Assembly (NCBI GenBank): GCA_030615865.1
Contig: JAUWYK010000008.1
Span: 1-37,645, forward strand
Source of the DNA: Dehalococcoidia bacterium
Lineage (GTDB): Bacteria > Chloroflexota > Dehalococcoidia > Dehalococcoidales > JAUWYK01
DNA length: 37,645 nucleotides
Direction: 5' to 3'
Within the stretch, counting starts at the first letter, position 1, and every line of letters begins with the position of its first letter. The notes under the pieces are model-generated. The model did no database searches. It had not been told where the DNA came from and saw only the letters and a program-made list of their open reading frames with translations. A program made the translations under genes and the position numbers. Positions 7,479 through 18,081 of this stretch are shown here, one piece after another.

Positions 7479-7560
7479 TTTTATATCTTAGCCTTATCAC
7501 CGGTCATTTATCAAGGGATTGTTTAGAAACCTAAAGGGGGTGAGGTAGATAAATTAACCT

Positions 7561-8583
7561 CTACAAAAGAGTTGGTTGAGGGGGCTTTTCCTTATTATAA
7601 GGCAGGCCGAGGTGCTGGTAAGCCAGCCGGGTGGCTAATCGGCCGCGAGGGGTTCGCTCCAGAAAGCCCAGTTGCAGCAGATAAGGCTCATAAACATCCA
7701 TAATGGTATCCGCCTCCTCGCTGATAGAGGCGGCAATAGTATCCAGTCCCACCGGACCACCATTAAACTTGTCAATGATGGTGTGGAGTACCTTATGGTC
7801 TACCTCATCCAAACCGATATGGTCAACTTCCAGCTTGGATAACGCCTCAACTGCCAGTGGTTGGGTAACTATACCATCTGCGAGCACCTGAGCATAGTCT
7901 CTGACTCGCTTGAGCAGTCGGTTAGCCACCCGAGGTGTGCCTCTAGCCCGGCGGGCTATCTCCACCAGTCCTCCGGCTTCCGCTTTCACCTGGAGAATGC
8001 GGGCTGAGCGGTTGAGGATTGTTTCTATGGACGCCTGGTCGTAGAAATCTAGGCGGTAGACAGCCCCAAATCGGTCTCGGAGGGGTGGACTGAGCAGGGC
8101 AAAGCGGGTAGTAGCACCACTCAGGGTAAAGGGGGGTAATTTTAGCCGCAGACTTTTCGCCCCGGGGCCTTTACCGATGATAAGGTCAAGAGCAAAGTCC
8201 TCCATAGCCGGGTATAACACCTCCTCCACTGCCCGATTGAGGCGATGGATTTCATCAATAAACAGTACGTCTTGACTATGGAGGTTAGTTAAGATAGCTG
8301 CCAGGTCTCCAGTGCGCTCTATCGCCGGACCCGAGGTAACCCTGATGTTAACCCCCATCTCAACGGCTATGATGTAAGCCAGGGTAGTCTTGCCCAGACC
8401 AGGTGGACCATAGAGCAGTATATGGTCGAGCGCCTCGTCCCTGCCCTTAGCAGCAGCGATAGCTATATTCAAGTTATCCTTAATCCTGGTCTGCCCAATA
8501 AAGTCATCCAGGCGTCGGGGTCGGAGGCTGGTATCTAGTGGTATATCTTCAGCGCTAGGTCTACCCGATATGATGCGGTCTAT
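7561..8583 (-). CDS. ruvB: Holliday junction branch migration helicase RuvB, apparent AUA start
   Basis: This is the ATP-driven motor of RuvAB. Walker A GPPGLGKT is at residues 59-66, Walker B FIDEIH near 109-114, sensor 1 SGATTR, the arginine-finger segment RDRFG near 170, and the C-terminal winged helix is complete. Homology begins at [21 protein letters not shown], yet no ATG, GTG or TTG exists in that stretch: an in-frame TAA lies at 8590-8592 and the first TTG is at 8472, which would remove 37 conserved residues. An ATA at 8581-8583 stands nine bases after AGGAGG and gives 340 residues, the normal length. A point change from ATG or an assembly error is the alternative. Confidence 0.88.
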   Translation of the reverse strand: MDRIISGRPSAEDIPLDTSLRPRRLDDFIGQTRIKDNLNIAIAAAKGRDEALDHILLYGPPGLGKTTLAYIIAVEMGVNIRVTSGPAIERTGDLAAILTNLHSQDVLFIDEIHRLNRAVEEVLYPAMEDFALDLIIGKGPGAKSLRLKLPPFTLSGATTRFALLSPPLRDRFGAVYRLDFYDQASIETILNRSARILQVKAEAGGLVEIARRARGTPRVANRLLKRVRDYAQVLADGIVTQPLAVEALSKLEVDHIGLDEVDHKVLHTIIDKFNGGPVGLDTIAASISEEADTIMDVYEPYLLQLGFLERTPRGRLATRLAYQHLGLPYNKEKPPQPTLL

Positions 8584-8612
8584 TTCAGCTTACCTCCTTG
8601 ATAAACTGCCTT

Positions 8613-8639
8613 ATTATACCACATCTTTACCTGAGCCAA
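8613..8639 (-). promoter_or_regulatory. Extended -10 promoter of ruvB
   Basis: On the minus strand TATAAT (8618-8613) is preceded by TGG, an extended -10. A TTGGCT at 8639-8634 is a weak -35 box with a short 15-base spacer. It lies 30 bases before the ruvB start and overlaps the T-rich end of the rpoC terminator. Confidence 0.6.
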
Positions 8640-8676
8640 ATAGAATAAAGCCGCCCTGAGATAATATAGGGCGGCT
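8634..8676 (-). terminator. Intrinsic terminator of rpoBC
   Basis: On the minus strand AGCCGCCCT (8676-8668) pairs perfectly with AGGGCGGCT (8657-8649) around a ten-base loop, followed by the T-rich run TTATTCTATTT. It starts about 40 bases after the rpoC stop. Confidence 0.85.
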
Positions 8677-8715
8677 CCTCATTTCAAGGCAACCAAAATC
8701 ATGGCGTCAGAGAGT

Positions 8716-11700
8716 CTAGATAGCCAGCTGCCCCTCCTCTGCTTCACTGGCAATCTCTTCGCCAGCTTCCAGCATTAGCCCTTCCTCTGCTTCACTGGTA
8801 ATCTCTTCGCCAGCTTCCAGTTCTGGCACCTCTTCAGAGGCTGGGTAACGGGCTGGAATCAGCTTACCAATAATTACATTTTCCTTAAGCCCAATCAGCT
8901 TATCTATCTTGCCATAGACTGCAGCCTCAGTAAGCACTTTGGTAGTTTCCTGGAAGGAAGCTGCCGCCAGCCAGCTATATGTGTTCAGCGAGGCTCTAGT
9001 TATACCCATCAATACCGCCTGGGCAGTGGCTGGCTCACCCCCTTCAGCTAGTACCTTAGCATTAATGTCCTCGTAGCGGAACTTGTCTATTAACTCGCCG
9101 GGCACTAGCTCAGTATCGCCTGAGGACTCAATACGAACCTTGGTTAGCATCTGATGGACGATAACTTCAATATGCTTGTCGTTTATATTCACCCCCTGAG
9201 AGCGGTATACCTTTTGCACCTCTTCTACCAGGTATTGCTGGACGGCCTCCTTGCCCAAAATGCGCAAGATATCCTGTGGGTTAATAGGGCCATCACTAAG
9301 CTGCTGCCCTGCCTTTACTTGGTCTCCACTTTGAACACGAATATGGATCGTAGCCAGAATAGTATACTCTCGTTCCTCTTTCTCCTCATATTTGATAGAT
9401 AGCTGCCCATCTTCAATGATTGCCTCACCAGCGACACGAGCTAGGATAGGTTGAGATTCGGTAGTTAGGGCTACTGACTGAGGTGTAGCTTCAGGGGCTG
9501 GACAGGCTAATACTGCCCCTATGTCTACCCATTGACCCTTATCCACCATAACTTGCCACCCAGGAGGCAGCGGATATTCATCCCGGAACACTTCACAGCT
9601 AGTGACCTTAATCCCTTTCCCCTCATCACTATCAATTACCTCAGCCACCCCGTCTATTTCTGAGATGGTGGCTTGACCCTTAGGTGGTCTTGCCTCAAAG
9701 AGCTCTTCAACCCTAGGCAGACCGCTGGTGATATCAAGTCCTACCACACCGCCGGTATGGAAAGTACGCAGGGTTAGCTGGGTACCTGGCTCACCAATGC
9801 TCTGGGCGGCAATTATACCTACTGCTGTGTTGAGGTCAACCAGATGCCCGCGGGCGAGGTCTCTGCCATAGCATTGTTGGCAGGTACCCTGCCTGGATTG
9901 GCAGACAAGGGGAGACCTGACATAGACCTTAGTTAAACCGGCAGCAATAATTTTTTCTACCTTCTGCTCATCAATCTCCTCATTTCGGTCAACGATGACT
10001 TTTCTGGTCCGGGGATTAATTATCTTGCTGGCAGCTAACCGACCTATCATTCGCTCAACCAGTGATGGTAATAGCTCCCCTTCTTGTGGCTCGGATACCC
10101 ATATACCATCTGTAGCACCACAGTCCTCCTCAACGGTGATAACATCTTGGGCAATATCAATGAGGCGCCTGGTAAGGTAGCCGCTATCTGATGTTCTCAG
10201 GGCGGTATCGGCTAGTCCCTTGCGGGCACCATGGGTAGAGATAAAGTATTCCAGGACACTGAGCCCTTCACGGAGGCTTGACTTGATAGGAAAGTCAATT
10301 ATCCTGCCTGAGGGGTCAGTCATCAAACCCCGTATCCCTGCCATCTGTCTAATCTGGGAAATATTCCCCTTTGCCCCTGATGTTGCCATCATGTAAACGC
10401 CACCATAGCGGTCAAGAGAGTTTGAGATGGTATCAGTAATCTTGTCAGTAGTTTCCATCCATACTCCTATAGTGCTATTATACTTTTCATCCTCAGTAAT
10501 TAAGCCGCGACGATACTGGTTTTCAATAATGGCAACCCTTTCCTCAGCTTCCTCTATTAGCTTTGGCTTGCTCTGAGGAACTTTAATATCGCTCATAGCA
10601 ATGGTAGTCCCCGATTTGGTGGCATAGTGGAAGCCTAGTTGCTTAAGGTTATCCAGTAATACAGCAGTATCTTCGTTACTTAGCAGTTTATAGCAATCGG
10701 TTACTATTTGCTTTAAGCTTGCCTTATCTATTATTTTGTTGTAGAAGCCTAGTTCCAGGGGCAAAACATCGTTAAAAATGACGCGACCAACACTAGTTTT
10801 AAGCCTTTGACCCCTTTTCTGGTCCCTGACCTCAATCTCAGCGCCAAGGTCAATAGCGCCAAGTTCGTAGGCAAGCCTTGCCTCTTCAAAGCTGCCAAAG
10901 AGTATGCCTTCCCCCTTAGCTCCAGGGACGAGAGTAGTCAGGTAGTAGCAACCGAGAACCATATCCAGGGTTGGGGTTACTATTGGCTCGCCGCAGCTTG
11001 GCAGCAGCATGTTGCGGATACTGATCATCATCTCCCTAGCTTCTTTGACCGCAGCCTTAGACAGGGGGATATGAACTGCCATCTGGTCACCATCAAAATC
11101 AGCATTGAAAGCAGCACATACTAGGGGGTGTATCTGGATGGCACTACCGTCGATGAGCACCGGCTCAAAAGCCTGGATGCTAAGCCGGTGCAGGGTGGGA
11201 GCCCGGTTAAGTAATACCGGTCGCTCCTTGATAACCTCCTCGAGTATGTCATATACCTCTAGCTTAGCTCTCTCCACCTGACGTCGTGCGCTCTTAATGC
11301 TGTGGGCAAGCCCCTGCTCCACCAGCCGACGCATAACAAAGGGCTTGAATAGCTCCAGAGCCACCCGTCTGGGTAAGCCACATTGGTAAAGCTTGAGTTC
11401 TGGGCCGACAACAATGACCGAGCGCCCGCTATAGTCAACCCGCTTGCCTAGCAGGTTCTGGCGAAAGCGTCCTTGCTTACCCCGGAGCATATCTGAGAGT
11501 GACTTCAGCTTATGATTACCACTAACGGAGACGGCTCGTCCCCGTCTCCCATTATCAATAAGGGAATCGACTGCTTCCTGGAGCATCCGTTTCTCGTTGC
11601 GGATAATAATCTGTGGTGCTCCCATTTCCAGTAAGTGGCGCAGCCGGTTATTGCGGTTAATAACTCGACGATATAGGTCATTAAGGTCACTGGTAGCGAA

Positions 11701-12645
11701 TCTACCTCCATCCAGCTGAACCATGGGACGAAGGTCAGGGGGTAAGACGGGCAATACAGTTATAATCATCCACTCCGGTTTATTACCACTGCGGCGAAAG
11801 GTCTCCACTATCTGGAGCTGCTTACTTGCCTTCCTGTGGCGTTGACCTGATGTGGTATGGATTTCTTCAAGTAGCTTGTTGCGCATTTCATCGAGGTTAA
11901 CCTCTTTAAGAATCTGGAGGATAGCTTCAGCCCCTATCCCAGCCCCAAAGACTTGACCGTATTTCTCTTTGAGCCTATGATAGCGGTTCTCGGTGAGTAG
12001 TGCGCGTTTCCGGAGGTCTTTTAGCTCTTCCACACTAGTGGCAAGCTCCTCCTCAAGTCGTGTTTTTTCCTCAGCGAAATTGCGCCGCAGCTGGTTTACT
12101 TCCTCTACTTTTGCCTGCCTCTGCTCTATTTCTGCGATTTTAGCCTCCAGCGTGCTCTGGCGTTCAGCTATTTGCTGGGAAAGGTCATCCTCGAGCTGCT
12201 TAATTGCTTCTTGACATGCCTCCCCATCTATAGAGGTGATGATATAATGGGAGAAGTATAGAACACGCTCCAGGCTCCGTGGTGATAGGTCAAGCAGTAG
12301 TGCCAATCGGTTGGGTATCCCCTTGGCAAACCAGATATGGCTTACCGGGCACGCCAGTTCAATATGTCCCATACGTTCCCGGCGCACCTTAGCCCGGGCT
12401 ACCTCAACACCACACTTATCGCAAATAATTCCCTTGTAGCGTATCCTCTTATACTTACCACAATAGCATTCGAAGTCTTTAGTTGGACCAAAGATTCTCT
12501 CACAGAAGAGTCCATCCCTTTCTGGCTTCAGGGTACGGTAGTTGATAGTCTCTGGCTTAGTTACCTCACCATAGGACCAGCTTCTAATCTGCTCCGGTGA
12601 AGCCAGAGAAATACGGATAGCATCAAAATCATTAACTTCAAGCAT
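8716..12645 (-). CDS. rpoC: DNA-directed RNA polymerase subunit beta'
   Basis: The 1309-residue largest catalytic subunit of RNA polymerase. Zinc site 1 is C60, C62, C75 and C78. The Mg-binding loop NADFDGD is at residues 514-520, with D516, D518 and D520 as metal ligands. Zinc site 2 is C842, C915, C922 and C925. Trigger-loop region [19 protein letters not shown] is intact. The ATG overlaps the end of rpoB by eight bases. The last ~45 residues are an acidic tail made of two copies of a 16-residue unit (EAGEEI-T/A-SEAEEG), encoded by a 48-base tandem repeat; this tail is outside the conserved enzyme. Confidence 0.97.
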   Translation of the reverse strand: MLEVNDFDAIRISLASPEQIRSWSYGEVTKPETINYRTLKPERDGLFCERIFGPTKDFECYCGKYKRIRYKGIICDKCGVEVARAKVRRERMGHIELACPVSHIWFAKGIPNRLALLLDLSPRSLERVLYFSHYIITSIDGEACQEAIKQLEDDLSQQIAERQSTLEAKIAEIEQRQAKVEEVNQLRRNFAEEKTRLEEELATSVEELKDLRKRALLTENRYHRLKEKYGQVFGAGIGAEAILQILKEVNLDEMRNKLLEEIHTTSGQRHRKASKQLQIVETFRRSGNKPEWMIITVLPVLPPDLRPMVQLDGGRFATSDLNDLYRRVINRNNRLRHLLEMGAPQIIIRNEKRMLQEAVDSLIDNGRRGRAVSVSGNHKLKSLSDMLRGKQGRFRQNLLGKRVDYSGRSVIVVGPELKLYQCGLPRRVALELFKPFVMRRLVEQGLAHSIKSARRQVERAKLEVYDILEEVIKERPVLLNRAPTLHRLSIQAFEPVLIDGSAIQIHPLVCAAFNADFDGDQMAVHIPLSKAAVKEAREMMISIRNMLLPSCGEPIVTPTLDMVLGCYYLTTLVPGAKGEGILFGSFEEARLAYELGAIDLGAEIEVRDQKRGQRLKTSVGRVIFNDVLPLELGFYNKIIDKASLKQIVTDCYKLLSNEDTAVLLDNLKQLGFHYATKSGTTIAMSDIKVPQSKPKLIEEAEERVAIIENQYRRGLITEDEKYNSTIGVWMETTDKITDTISNSLDRYGGVYMMATSGAKGNISQIRQMAGIRGLMTDPSGRIIDFPIKSSLREGLSVLEYFISTHGARKGLADTALRTSDSGYLTRRLIDIAQDVITVEEDCGATDGIWVSEPQEGELLPSLVERMIGRLAASKIINPRTRKVIVDRNEEIDEQKVEKIIAAGLTKVYVRSPLVCQSRQGTCQQCYGRDLARGHLVDLNTAVGIIAAQSIGEPGTQLTLRTFHTGGVVGLDITSGLPRVEELFEARPPKGQATISEIDGVAEVIDSDEGKGIKVTSCEVFRDEYPLPPGWQVMVDKGQWVDIGAVLACPAPEATPQSVALTTESQPILARVAGEAIIEDGQLSIKYEEKEEREYTILATIHIRVQSGDQVKAGQQLSDGPINPQDILRILGKEAVQQYLVEEVQKVYRSQGVNINDKHIEVIVHQMLTKVRIESSGDTELVPGELIDKFRYEDINAKVLAEGGEPATAQAVLMGITRASLNTYSWLAAASFQETTKVLTEAAVYGKIDKLIGLKENVIIGKLIPARYPASEEVPELEAGEEITSEAEEGLMLEAGEEIASEAEEGQLAI
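8732..8820. repeat. 48-base tandem duplication in the 3' end of rpoC
   Basis: Two copies of about 41 matching bases, 8732-8772 and 8780-8820, are offset by exactly 48 bases and differ at only two or three sites. They stay in frame and add sixteen acidic residues to the RpoC tail. Confidence 0.85.
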
Positions 12646-15600
12646 TTTCCTCTTTTACCTCGCTCCAAGATGAGTCTTCGACAACTTCAAGCTCTGTATC
12701 CAGTTCGGGGACTTTTGTAGTTTCCCCGGCAGCGGCTACTTCCTCTTCATTAATCACCTCAATGGCAAGCCCTAAGCTTTGCAGTTCCTTAACCAGAACC
12801 TTAAACGATTCTGGCACACCAGGTTGGAGGATGTCCTCATTCTTAACTATAGCCTCATAGGTTTTGGCTCGACCAGTTACATCATCTGACTTAATAGTCA
12901 GCACTTCCTGGAGGTTGTGAGCGGCACCATAGGCTTCTAGTGCCCATACCTCCATTTCACCAAAGCGTTGACCACCAAATTGAGCCTTACCACCCAGGGG
13001 TTGTTGCGTAATCAGGGAGTAGGGTCCGGTAGAGCGGGCGTGAACCTTATCTTCAACCAGGTGGATTAGCTTCATCATATAGATGTTCCCCACTGTTACC
13101 GGTTGGTCAAATGGCTCACCGGTGCGCCCATGGCGGAGTATAACCTTGCCAACGGTGGGTGGGGTGACATTCTTTTCACTACTTACCTTTTCCACCGCCT
13201 GCTCTAGCTCTTGTGGGTCAAGGTCTCGGCTAGCTATGCCCATGTCTTCCAGCCATAGGCGTAGACAAGCCTCTTTTGCCTCTCCTGGGTAGTCATCGCT
13301 AAACACCCTGTCTCCATCATAGCCATTGCTTTTAAGCCACGCCTTAGCCAGTTCCAGTTGCACTGTGGGAGGGTCATTATTGGGGTTAAGGTCAACCGCC
13401 CCAGCTTTCTGAGCTAGCCAGACTCTGGCCAAGGCATCCTCAATAGCAGCATCACTGGCACCATCAAAGACTGGGGTAAGCACCTTGAAGCCCAGCATCT
13501 GTGCCGCCCAGCCCAAATGTGTTTCCAGAACTTGCCCGATATTCATCCGTGATGGGACACCTATGGGGTTGAGAATAATATCTACCGGTGTGCCATCAGG
13601 GAGGAAAGGCATCTCTTCAGCGAGGGCTATGAGGGCAATGACTCCCTTATTGCCATGCCGCCCCGCTAGCTTATCCCCTACAGAAATCCTTCGTTTCTGG
13701 GCAACCCAGACCTGTACCCATTGACTAACCCCGGCGGATAGTTCATCGCCGCTGGCCTGAGAGAAGACCTTCACGCTAATCACTTTACCCCACTCCCCGT
13801 GAGGCACTCTTAGGGAAGTATCTTTCACCTCTCGAGCTTTCTCACCAAAGATAGCCCGCAACAGTTTCTCTTCAGCAGATAGCTCAGTCTCTCCCTTTGG
13901 GGTAATTTTGCCCACCAGTATATCGTCTGGACCTACTTCGGCACCAATCCGAACGATGCCAGTTTCATCAAGCTCGCGCAGACTTTCCTCACCGACATTA
14001 GGGATATCTCTGGTGATTTCTTCAGGTCCTAACTTGGTATCCCGTGCCTCTACCTCATGCTTCTCAATGTGAATGGAGGTGAACTTATCCTGCTCAACCA
14101 GGCGATTGCTAATGATGATAGCATCCTCAAAGTTATAGCCTTCCCAGCTCATAAAGGCACATAATACATTCTGGCCTAGAGCCAACTCTCCCTGTTCAGT
14201 AGCCGAGCTATCAGCTAGAATCCAGCCCGGCTCTACTCGGTCACCCTTGTTTACCGTAGGCTGCTGGTTAATGCACGTCCCCTGATTGGTGCGCACAAAT
14301 TTCATTAACTTATATATATCTTTCTCTCCGTCATCTCTGGTAACTACAATCTGCGAGCTGGTAGCCGAGGTTACTACTCCAGCATTTTGGGCAAAGAGTA
14401 CCTGCCCGCTGTGTTTGGCAGCTTCCGCTTCCATACCTGTAGCTACCAATGGTGCCTCAGGGCGAAGCAGGGGTACAGCCTGCCGCTGCATATTAGACCC
14501 CATCAAGGCACGATTAGCATCGTTATGTTCTAAGAAGGGTATTAGTGCTGTGGCAACACTGACTATCTGCTTGGGTGATACGTCCATTAGCTCGATTTTA
14601 TCCCGTACTTCCACTAGGTAGCGGTCGCCTAGTCTGGCTTCAACCTTTTCTTCCACAAATTGGCCCTTTTCATCAAGCCGGACATTAGCCTGGGCAATGA
14701 CAAACTCATCCTCCTTGTCAGCCGTCATGTAAATTACCTCATTAGAGACGAAAGTCACCACCTTTATAGTTCTGGGAGGTAGCTGAGATAGCTTGGTGAA
14801 AAGCTCAGAGGTAATGGTCACTTTAGCTTTTACTATGGTATTACCCTCATCATTAAGCACCGCTTCCTGGGTTATCTTACCCACCAGACGGTCATCGGTA
14901 TTACTCAGCTCGCTAATAACCTTGCGATATGGCGTCTCAATAAAACCATACTTATTAACCTGGCTGTAGGTAGCTAAGGAGCCGATGAGACCGATATTAG
15001 GTCCTTCCGGTGTCTCAATGGGACAGATTCTACCATAGTGGGAGAAGTGGACATCGCGGACATCAAAGCCAGCACGCTCACGAGATAGCCCTCCTGGTCC
15101 CATTGCTGATAAGCGACGTTTATGCGTTAGCTCAGCCAGCGGGTTGGTTTGATCCATAAATTGTGCTAGCTGCGAGCCACCGAAGAACTCTCTAATAGCG
15201 GCTACTATTGGTCGAGTGTTGACCAGTGCGCTTGGAGTAATTGCCTCAGTGCTGATTATGCTCATACGCTCCCTGACTACTCGCTCCAGGCGCAGTAACC
15301 CAACACGGAACTGGTTTTGAATCAGCTCGCCAACAGTGCGCACTCGTCGATTTCCCAGATGGTCAATATCATCGCTGGTATCTAAATCATTGTTAACCAT
15401 AATGATATGCCTGACTATCTCTACAACATCTTCCTTGGTTAGAGCTCGTTCATCTTCCTTAATCTCAAGCCCTAAGCGCTTATTAAGCTTATAACGACCT
15501 ACCACTCCCAGGTCATAACGCATTGGGTTAAAGAACAAGTTGTTTATTAATTTTTTGGCATTTTCAATGTTAGGTGGGTCCCCAGGGCGCAATTTTTTAT

Positions 15601-16348
15601 AGATATCGAGCAGAGCTTCAGACTCATTCCTGACCAAAGGCTCCCGCTCCATAGTTGACCTGATAAATTGGTGCTCCGAAGAGCTATCCTCTTTAGAGAA
15701 CAGGTTGAGCAGTTGCTCATCACTACCATAGCCAATAGCGCGCAAAAGTGTAGTGACCGGGATCTTACGTTTACCATCTATCTTGGCTGAGATTACATCT
15801 CGGTTGCTGACCTCAAACTCCAGCCAAGCGCCGCGGGTAGGTATTAACTTGACCAAACACAATTCACGCCCACTAGTAGCATCCTGCTCAATGGTGAAAT
15901 AAACGCCCGGAGAACGGAGTAACTGGCTTACTACCACCCGCTCGGCACCACTAGTAATGAAGGTGCCTCTGGCTGTCATTAAGGGAATATCACCAAAAAA
16001 CAGGTCTTGCTCCTTAATTTCTCCTGTTTCTTTAACCAACAGCTGTGCCCTGACATAGAGGGGGGCTGAATAGGTTAAATCTCGCTGTCGGCACTCCTGC
16101 TCGGTGTGATGAGGTTGGCGAAATTCATAGTCGGTAAAGCTAAGCTCCAACCTGTTGCCAGTGAAGTCTTTAATAGGAGATACCTCCTCTAGCAGTTGCC
16201 TTAGCCCCTGTTCCTGAAACCAGCGGAATGAGTCTAATTGAACCTTAATCAGATTGGGTACGTCCACGATTTGAGGTAATTTGGCATAAGATATTCTTGT
16301 AACTGGAAGCATCCTCTTTTGAATGTGTGTAGGTAACATAGAAACCAT
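12638..16348 (-). CDS. rpoB: DNA-directed RNA polymerase subunit beta
   Basis: The second large subunit of RNA polymerase, 1236 residues from the chosen start. Motifs in order are the rifampicin region [76 protein letters not shown] and the C-terminal [18 protein letters not shown]. The residues matching E. coli D516, H526 and S531 are the sensitive forms, so rifampicin sensitivity is predicted. ATG at 16348 is chosen because AAGGAG stands nine bases upstream; TTG at 16369 would include that site. It is transcribed from its own promoter at 16478-16506 and is not next to the rplKAJL genes. Confidence 0.96.
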   Translation of the reverse strand: MVSMLPTHIQKRMLPVTRISYAKLPQIVDVPNLIKVQLDSFRWFQEQGLRQLLEEVSPIKDFTGNRLELSFTDYEFRQPHHTEQECRQRDLTYSAPLYVRAQLLVKETGEIKEQDLFFGDIPLMTARGTFITSGAERVVVSQLLRSPGVYFTIEQDATSGRELCLVKLIPTRGAWLEFEVSNRDVISAKIDGKRKIPVTTLLRAIGYGSDEQLLNLFSKEDSSSEHQFIRSTMEREPLVRNESEALLDIYKKLRPGDPPNIENAKKLINNLFFNPMRYDLGVVGRYKLNKRLGLEIKEDERALTKEDVVEIVRHIIMVNNDLDTSDDIDHLGNRRVRTVGELIQNQFRVGLLRLERVVRERMSIISTEAITPSALVNTRPIVAAIREFFGGSQLAQFMDQTNPLAELTHKRRLSAMGPGGLSRERAGFDVRDVHFSHYGRICPIETPEGPNIGLIGSLATYSQVNKYGFIETPYRKVISELSNTDDRLVGKITQEAVLNDEGNTIVKAKVTITSELFTKLSQLPPRTIKVVTFVSNEVIYMTADKEDEFVIAQANVRLDEKGQFVEEKVEARLGDRYLVEVRDKIELMDVSPKQIVSVATALIPFLEHNDANRALMGSNMQRQAVPLLRPEAPLVATGMEAEAAKHSGQVLFAQNAGVVTSATSSQIVVTRDDGEKDIYKLMKFVRTNQGTCINQQPTVNKGDRVEPGWILADSSATEQGELALGQNVLCAFMSWEGYNFEDAIIISNRLVEQDKFTSIHIEKHEVEARDTKLGPEEITRDIPNVGEESLRELDETGIVRIGAEVGPDDILVGKITPKGETELSAEEKLLRAIFGEKAREVKDTSLRVPHGEWGKVISVKVFSQASGDELSAGVSQWVQVWVAQKRRISVGDKLAGRHGNKGVIALIALAEEMPFLPDGTPVDIILNPIGVPSRMNIGQVLETHLGWAAQMLGFKVLTPVFDGASDAAIEDALARVWLAQKAGAVDLNPNNDPPTVQLELAKAWLKSNGYDGDRVFSDDYPGEAKEACLRLWLEDMGIASRDLDPQELEQAVEKVSSEKNVTPPTVGKVILRHGRTGEPFDQPVTVGNIYMMKLIHLVEDKVHARSTGPYSLITQQPLGGKAQFGGQRFGEMEVWALEAYGAAHNLQEVLTIKSDDVTGRAKTYEAIVKNEDILQPGVPESFKVLVKELQSLGLAIEVINEEEVAAAGETTKVPELDTELEVVEDSSWSEVKEENA

Positions 16349-16477
16349 CCTAACTTTCTCCTTGAACAAGCGTGCAAAATCTTACGTTATTGCGGCGCTA
16401 ATCCGAAATAAGACTTGTGGCTAGTTAAAGAAGATAAAATAAGGTAAAACGCTTAAGAGGCATAATTACAACCTTCT

Positions 16478-16506
16478 ATAATACCACTTTTTTTAATTTT
16501 TGTCAA
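16478..16506 (-). promoter_or_regulatory. Housekeeping promoter of rpoBC
   Basis: TTGACA at 16506-16501 and TATTAT at 16483-16478 are 17 bases apart, and the spacer ends in TGG, giving an extended -10. The predicted transcript has a leader of roughly 120 bases before rpoB. Confidence 0.85.
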
Positions 16507-16560
16507 TACCCCCCTGGCTTGTAGCGATATGCGAAACTATTTTGCATTGAAAGGGCACAT

Positions 16561-16812
16561 TCACTCCTCATCTTTATTGAAGAACTGCTCATCATATTCA
16601 AATTTAAAACCTGGGTAATCTCTCCTCAAAGAGGCGATACTTTCTTCTAGCACTTCCTTAGCCGTTTTTTGCCTATTAACCTTTCTCCCCAAGCTGTGCA
16701 TTCTGCGGTTCCAATAAACCATTCTTAGTTCTCCTTGAGGCTCCGGCCAATTAGGAATATGTTCCAGCTCTCTAAGCACAATCTCTCTCATTTGCTTCAA
16801 CTTCTGGGGCAT
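16561..16812 (-). CDS. Small protein of unknown function, 83 residues
   Basis: I do not recognise this family. The protein is charged and probably soluble and helical: LKQMREIVLRELEHIPNWPEP at the N-terminus, a NRRMHSLGRKVNRQKTAKE basic middle, and an acidic end FEYDEQFFNKDEE. It has no signal peptide, membrane span or metal motif. Support for a real gene comes from GTGGAG seven bases before the ATG and a near-perfect promoter (TTGACA, 16 bases, TATAAT) directly upstream. It lies between the rpoB promoter and a divergent transglutaminase-like gene. A nucleic-acid-binding or regulatory role is possible but unsupported. Confidence 0.65.
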   Translation of the reverse strand: MPQKLKQMREIVLRELEHIPNWPEPQGELRMVYWNRRMHSLGRKVNRQKTAKEVLEESIASLRRDYPGFKFEYDEQFFNKDEE

Positions 16813-16847
16813 TGGATTTCTCCACTCTATCTATCTATTTATTTATT

Positions 16848-16875
16848 ATTATATCACTCTATCTCTATTTGTCAA
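16848..16875 (-). promoter_or_regulatory. Consensus promoter of the 83-residue protein gene
   Basis: TTGACA at 16875-16870 and TATAAT at 16853-16848 both match the sigma-70 consensus exactly, with a 16-base spacer. The start of the transcript runs through short AATA and GATA repeats (about 16825-16847). Confidence 0.8.
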
Positions 16876-16907
16876 GTTGCCAGCCCTTAGCCTGCATAAT
16901 GCACCTG

Positions 16908-16936
16908 TTGCGCTATAGGGACGTTGCTATTATAAT
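16908..16936 (+). promoter_or_regulatory. Promoter of the transglutaminase-like gene
   Basis: TTGCGC at 16908-16913 and TATAAT at 16931-16936 are 17 bases apart, about 30 bases before the gene's ATG. The promoter is divergent from that of the 83-residue protein. Confidence 0.65.
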
Positions 16937-16966
16937 ACAGAAACAGTTTACTATTTGGGGTTAGCC

Positions 16967-17587
16967 ATGAATTTTCAAGTGGAAAAATATTTAAAACCCA
17001 CCGCCGCCATTGATTGTGAGCATAGGTCTATTAAAGAAAAAGCGCAAGATTTAACTAAAGAGCCAGAAAAAATTACAGAGAAGGCCAAAAGCCTATTTTA
17101 TTTCGTTAGGGATGCGATTAAATATAACCCTTATGTGCCAAAGCATCTTGCCAAACATTTCCGGGCAAGTAACACTTTATCCCGAGGCGAGGGGTATTGT
17201 GTTCAAAAGGCGGTTCTGCTCGCTGCCTTAGCCCGAGCTGCGGGCATCCCGGCTCGCCTGGGATTTGCTCAAATTAAAAATAACCTCCTTCCAGAGAAGA
17301 TGGCAAGGAGGCTAGGGACAAATATACTCCCCTACCACGGTTATGCTGAATTGTATATTGACGGAAGTTGGGTTAAGGCTACCCCTGCTTTTGACCTGAA
17401 AATGTGCCGAGAAAACCGAATCATTCCCGTAGACTTCGATGGTAAAAATAATGCTGTGCTTCACTCTCACAATCAAGACGGCAAATTACATATTGAATAT
17501 CTCCTAGACCGCGGCCATTATGATGATGTCCCACTGGATGATATTTGGAGGGCTATGATTGAAAGGTTCGGAACCACGCATATCTAA
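16967..17587 (+). CDS. Transglutaminase-like cysteine protease-fold protein
   Basis: The 206-residue protein has the transglutaminase core. Cys78 sits in GEGYCVQKAVLLAALARAAGIPARLGFA, His124 in YHGYAELYIDGSWV and Asp143 in TPAFD, giving the Cys-His-Asp triad in the right order. The N-terminal FVRDAIKYNPYV is also typical. There is no signal peptide, so it acts in the cytoplasm. ATG at 16967 is preferred to a TTG four codons upstream, although the ribosome-binding site is weak for both. Members of this family act as amidases, proteases or cross-linking enzymes; the substrate here is unknown. No peptide or nucleotide partner gene is adjacent. Confidence 0.85.
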   Translation: MNFQVEKYLKPTAAIDCEHRSIKEKAQDLTKEPEKITEKAKSLFYFVRDAIKYNPYVPKHLAKHFRASNTLSRGEGYCVQKAVLLAALARAAGIPARLGFAQIKNNLLPEKMARRLGTNILPYHGYAELYIDGSWVKATPAFDLKMCRENRIIPVDFDGKNNAVLHSHNQDGKLHIEYLLDRGHYDDVPLDDIWRAMIERFGTTHI

Positions 17588-17698
17588 TCCGCCAGAGCCA
17601 AACCTTTTGTTAATTAGTAACTGAATTGCTGTCATCTCCACCAGCGCTAGAATTAATATAAGCTGTTTACTCAGCGATAGCCGAGGAGGTATATAGCC

Positions 17699-18028
17699 AT
17701 GAAAGTAAGTAATTATCATGACACCGAACCTATTGAGGAAGTAAAAGGGGTAGCTAAGCGTGAGGTTATTACGGCTGATGATGGGGCACCACATTTCTGT
17801 ATGCGTGTCTTTGAAGTTGAGCCGGGTAGCTCCACCCCAGCTCATTCTCACGGGTGGGAGCACGAGGTATTCATTCTTTCCGGCAGGGGGGTGGTAGCAG
17901 GTGAACAAGGCGCCATACCAATAAGCAAAGAGAGCGTTATCTTTGTTGCCCCTAATGAGCATCACTGCTTTGTTAATAGCGGTAATGAGTCTCTCCGCTT
18001 TATCTGTGTCATCCCGTTACAACCATAG
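17699..18028 (+). CDS. Cupin-domain protein
   Basis: This is a single-domain cupin of 109 residues. The first cupin motif is H49-S-H51-G-W-E54-H55 followed by the VFILSGRG strand, and the second motif carries H88/H89 in APNEHHCFVN, so a metal site of three histidines and a glutamate is likely. GAGGAGG stands nine bases before the ATG. Family members include dioxygenases, isomerases and small-molecule sensors, and the sequence alone does not choose among them. It lies between the transglutaminase-like gene and the deacetylase-like gene, all on the plus strand, which may be coincidence. Confidence 0.85.
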   Translation: MKVSNYHDTEPIEEVKGVAKREVITADDGAPHFCMRVFEVEPGSSTPAHSHGWEHEVFILSGRGVVAGEQGAIPISKESVIFVAPNEHHCFVNSGNESLRFICVIPLQP

Positions 18029-18081
18029 ATGCGAGAGTTAAATTATTTTAAATTAGGCTGTTATCAGGTAAGGCAGGCTTT

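Noticed and set aside
16425..16463. A 12-residue open frame (ATG to TAA, minus strand) in the rpoB leader, as a leader peptide
   Set aside because: Its GAAGG site lies at or before the predicted transcription start, so it would not be part of the mRNA; no attenuator hairpin with a T-run was found.
16820..16860. CTAT/TTTA short repeats as a microsatellite of interest
   Set aside because: The repeat is only a few units long and is explained by an AT-rich promoter and leader region.
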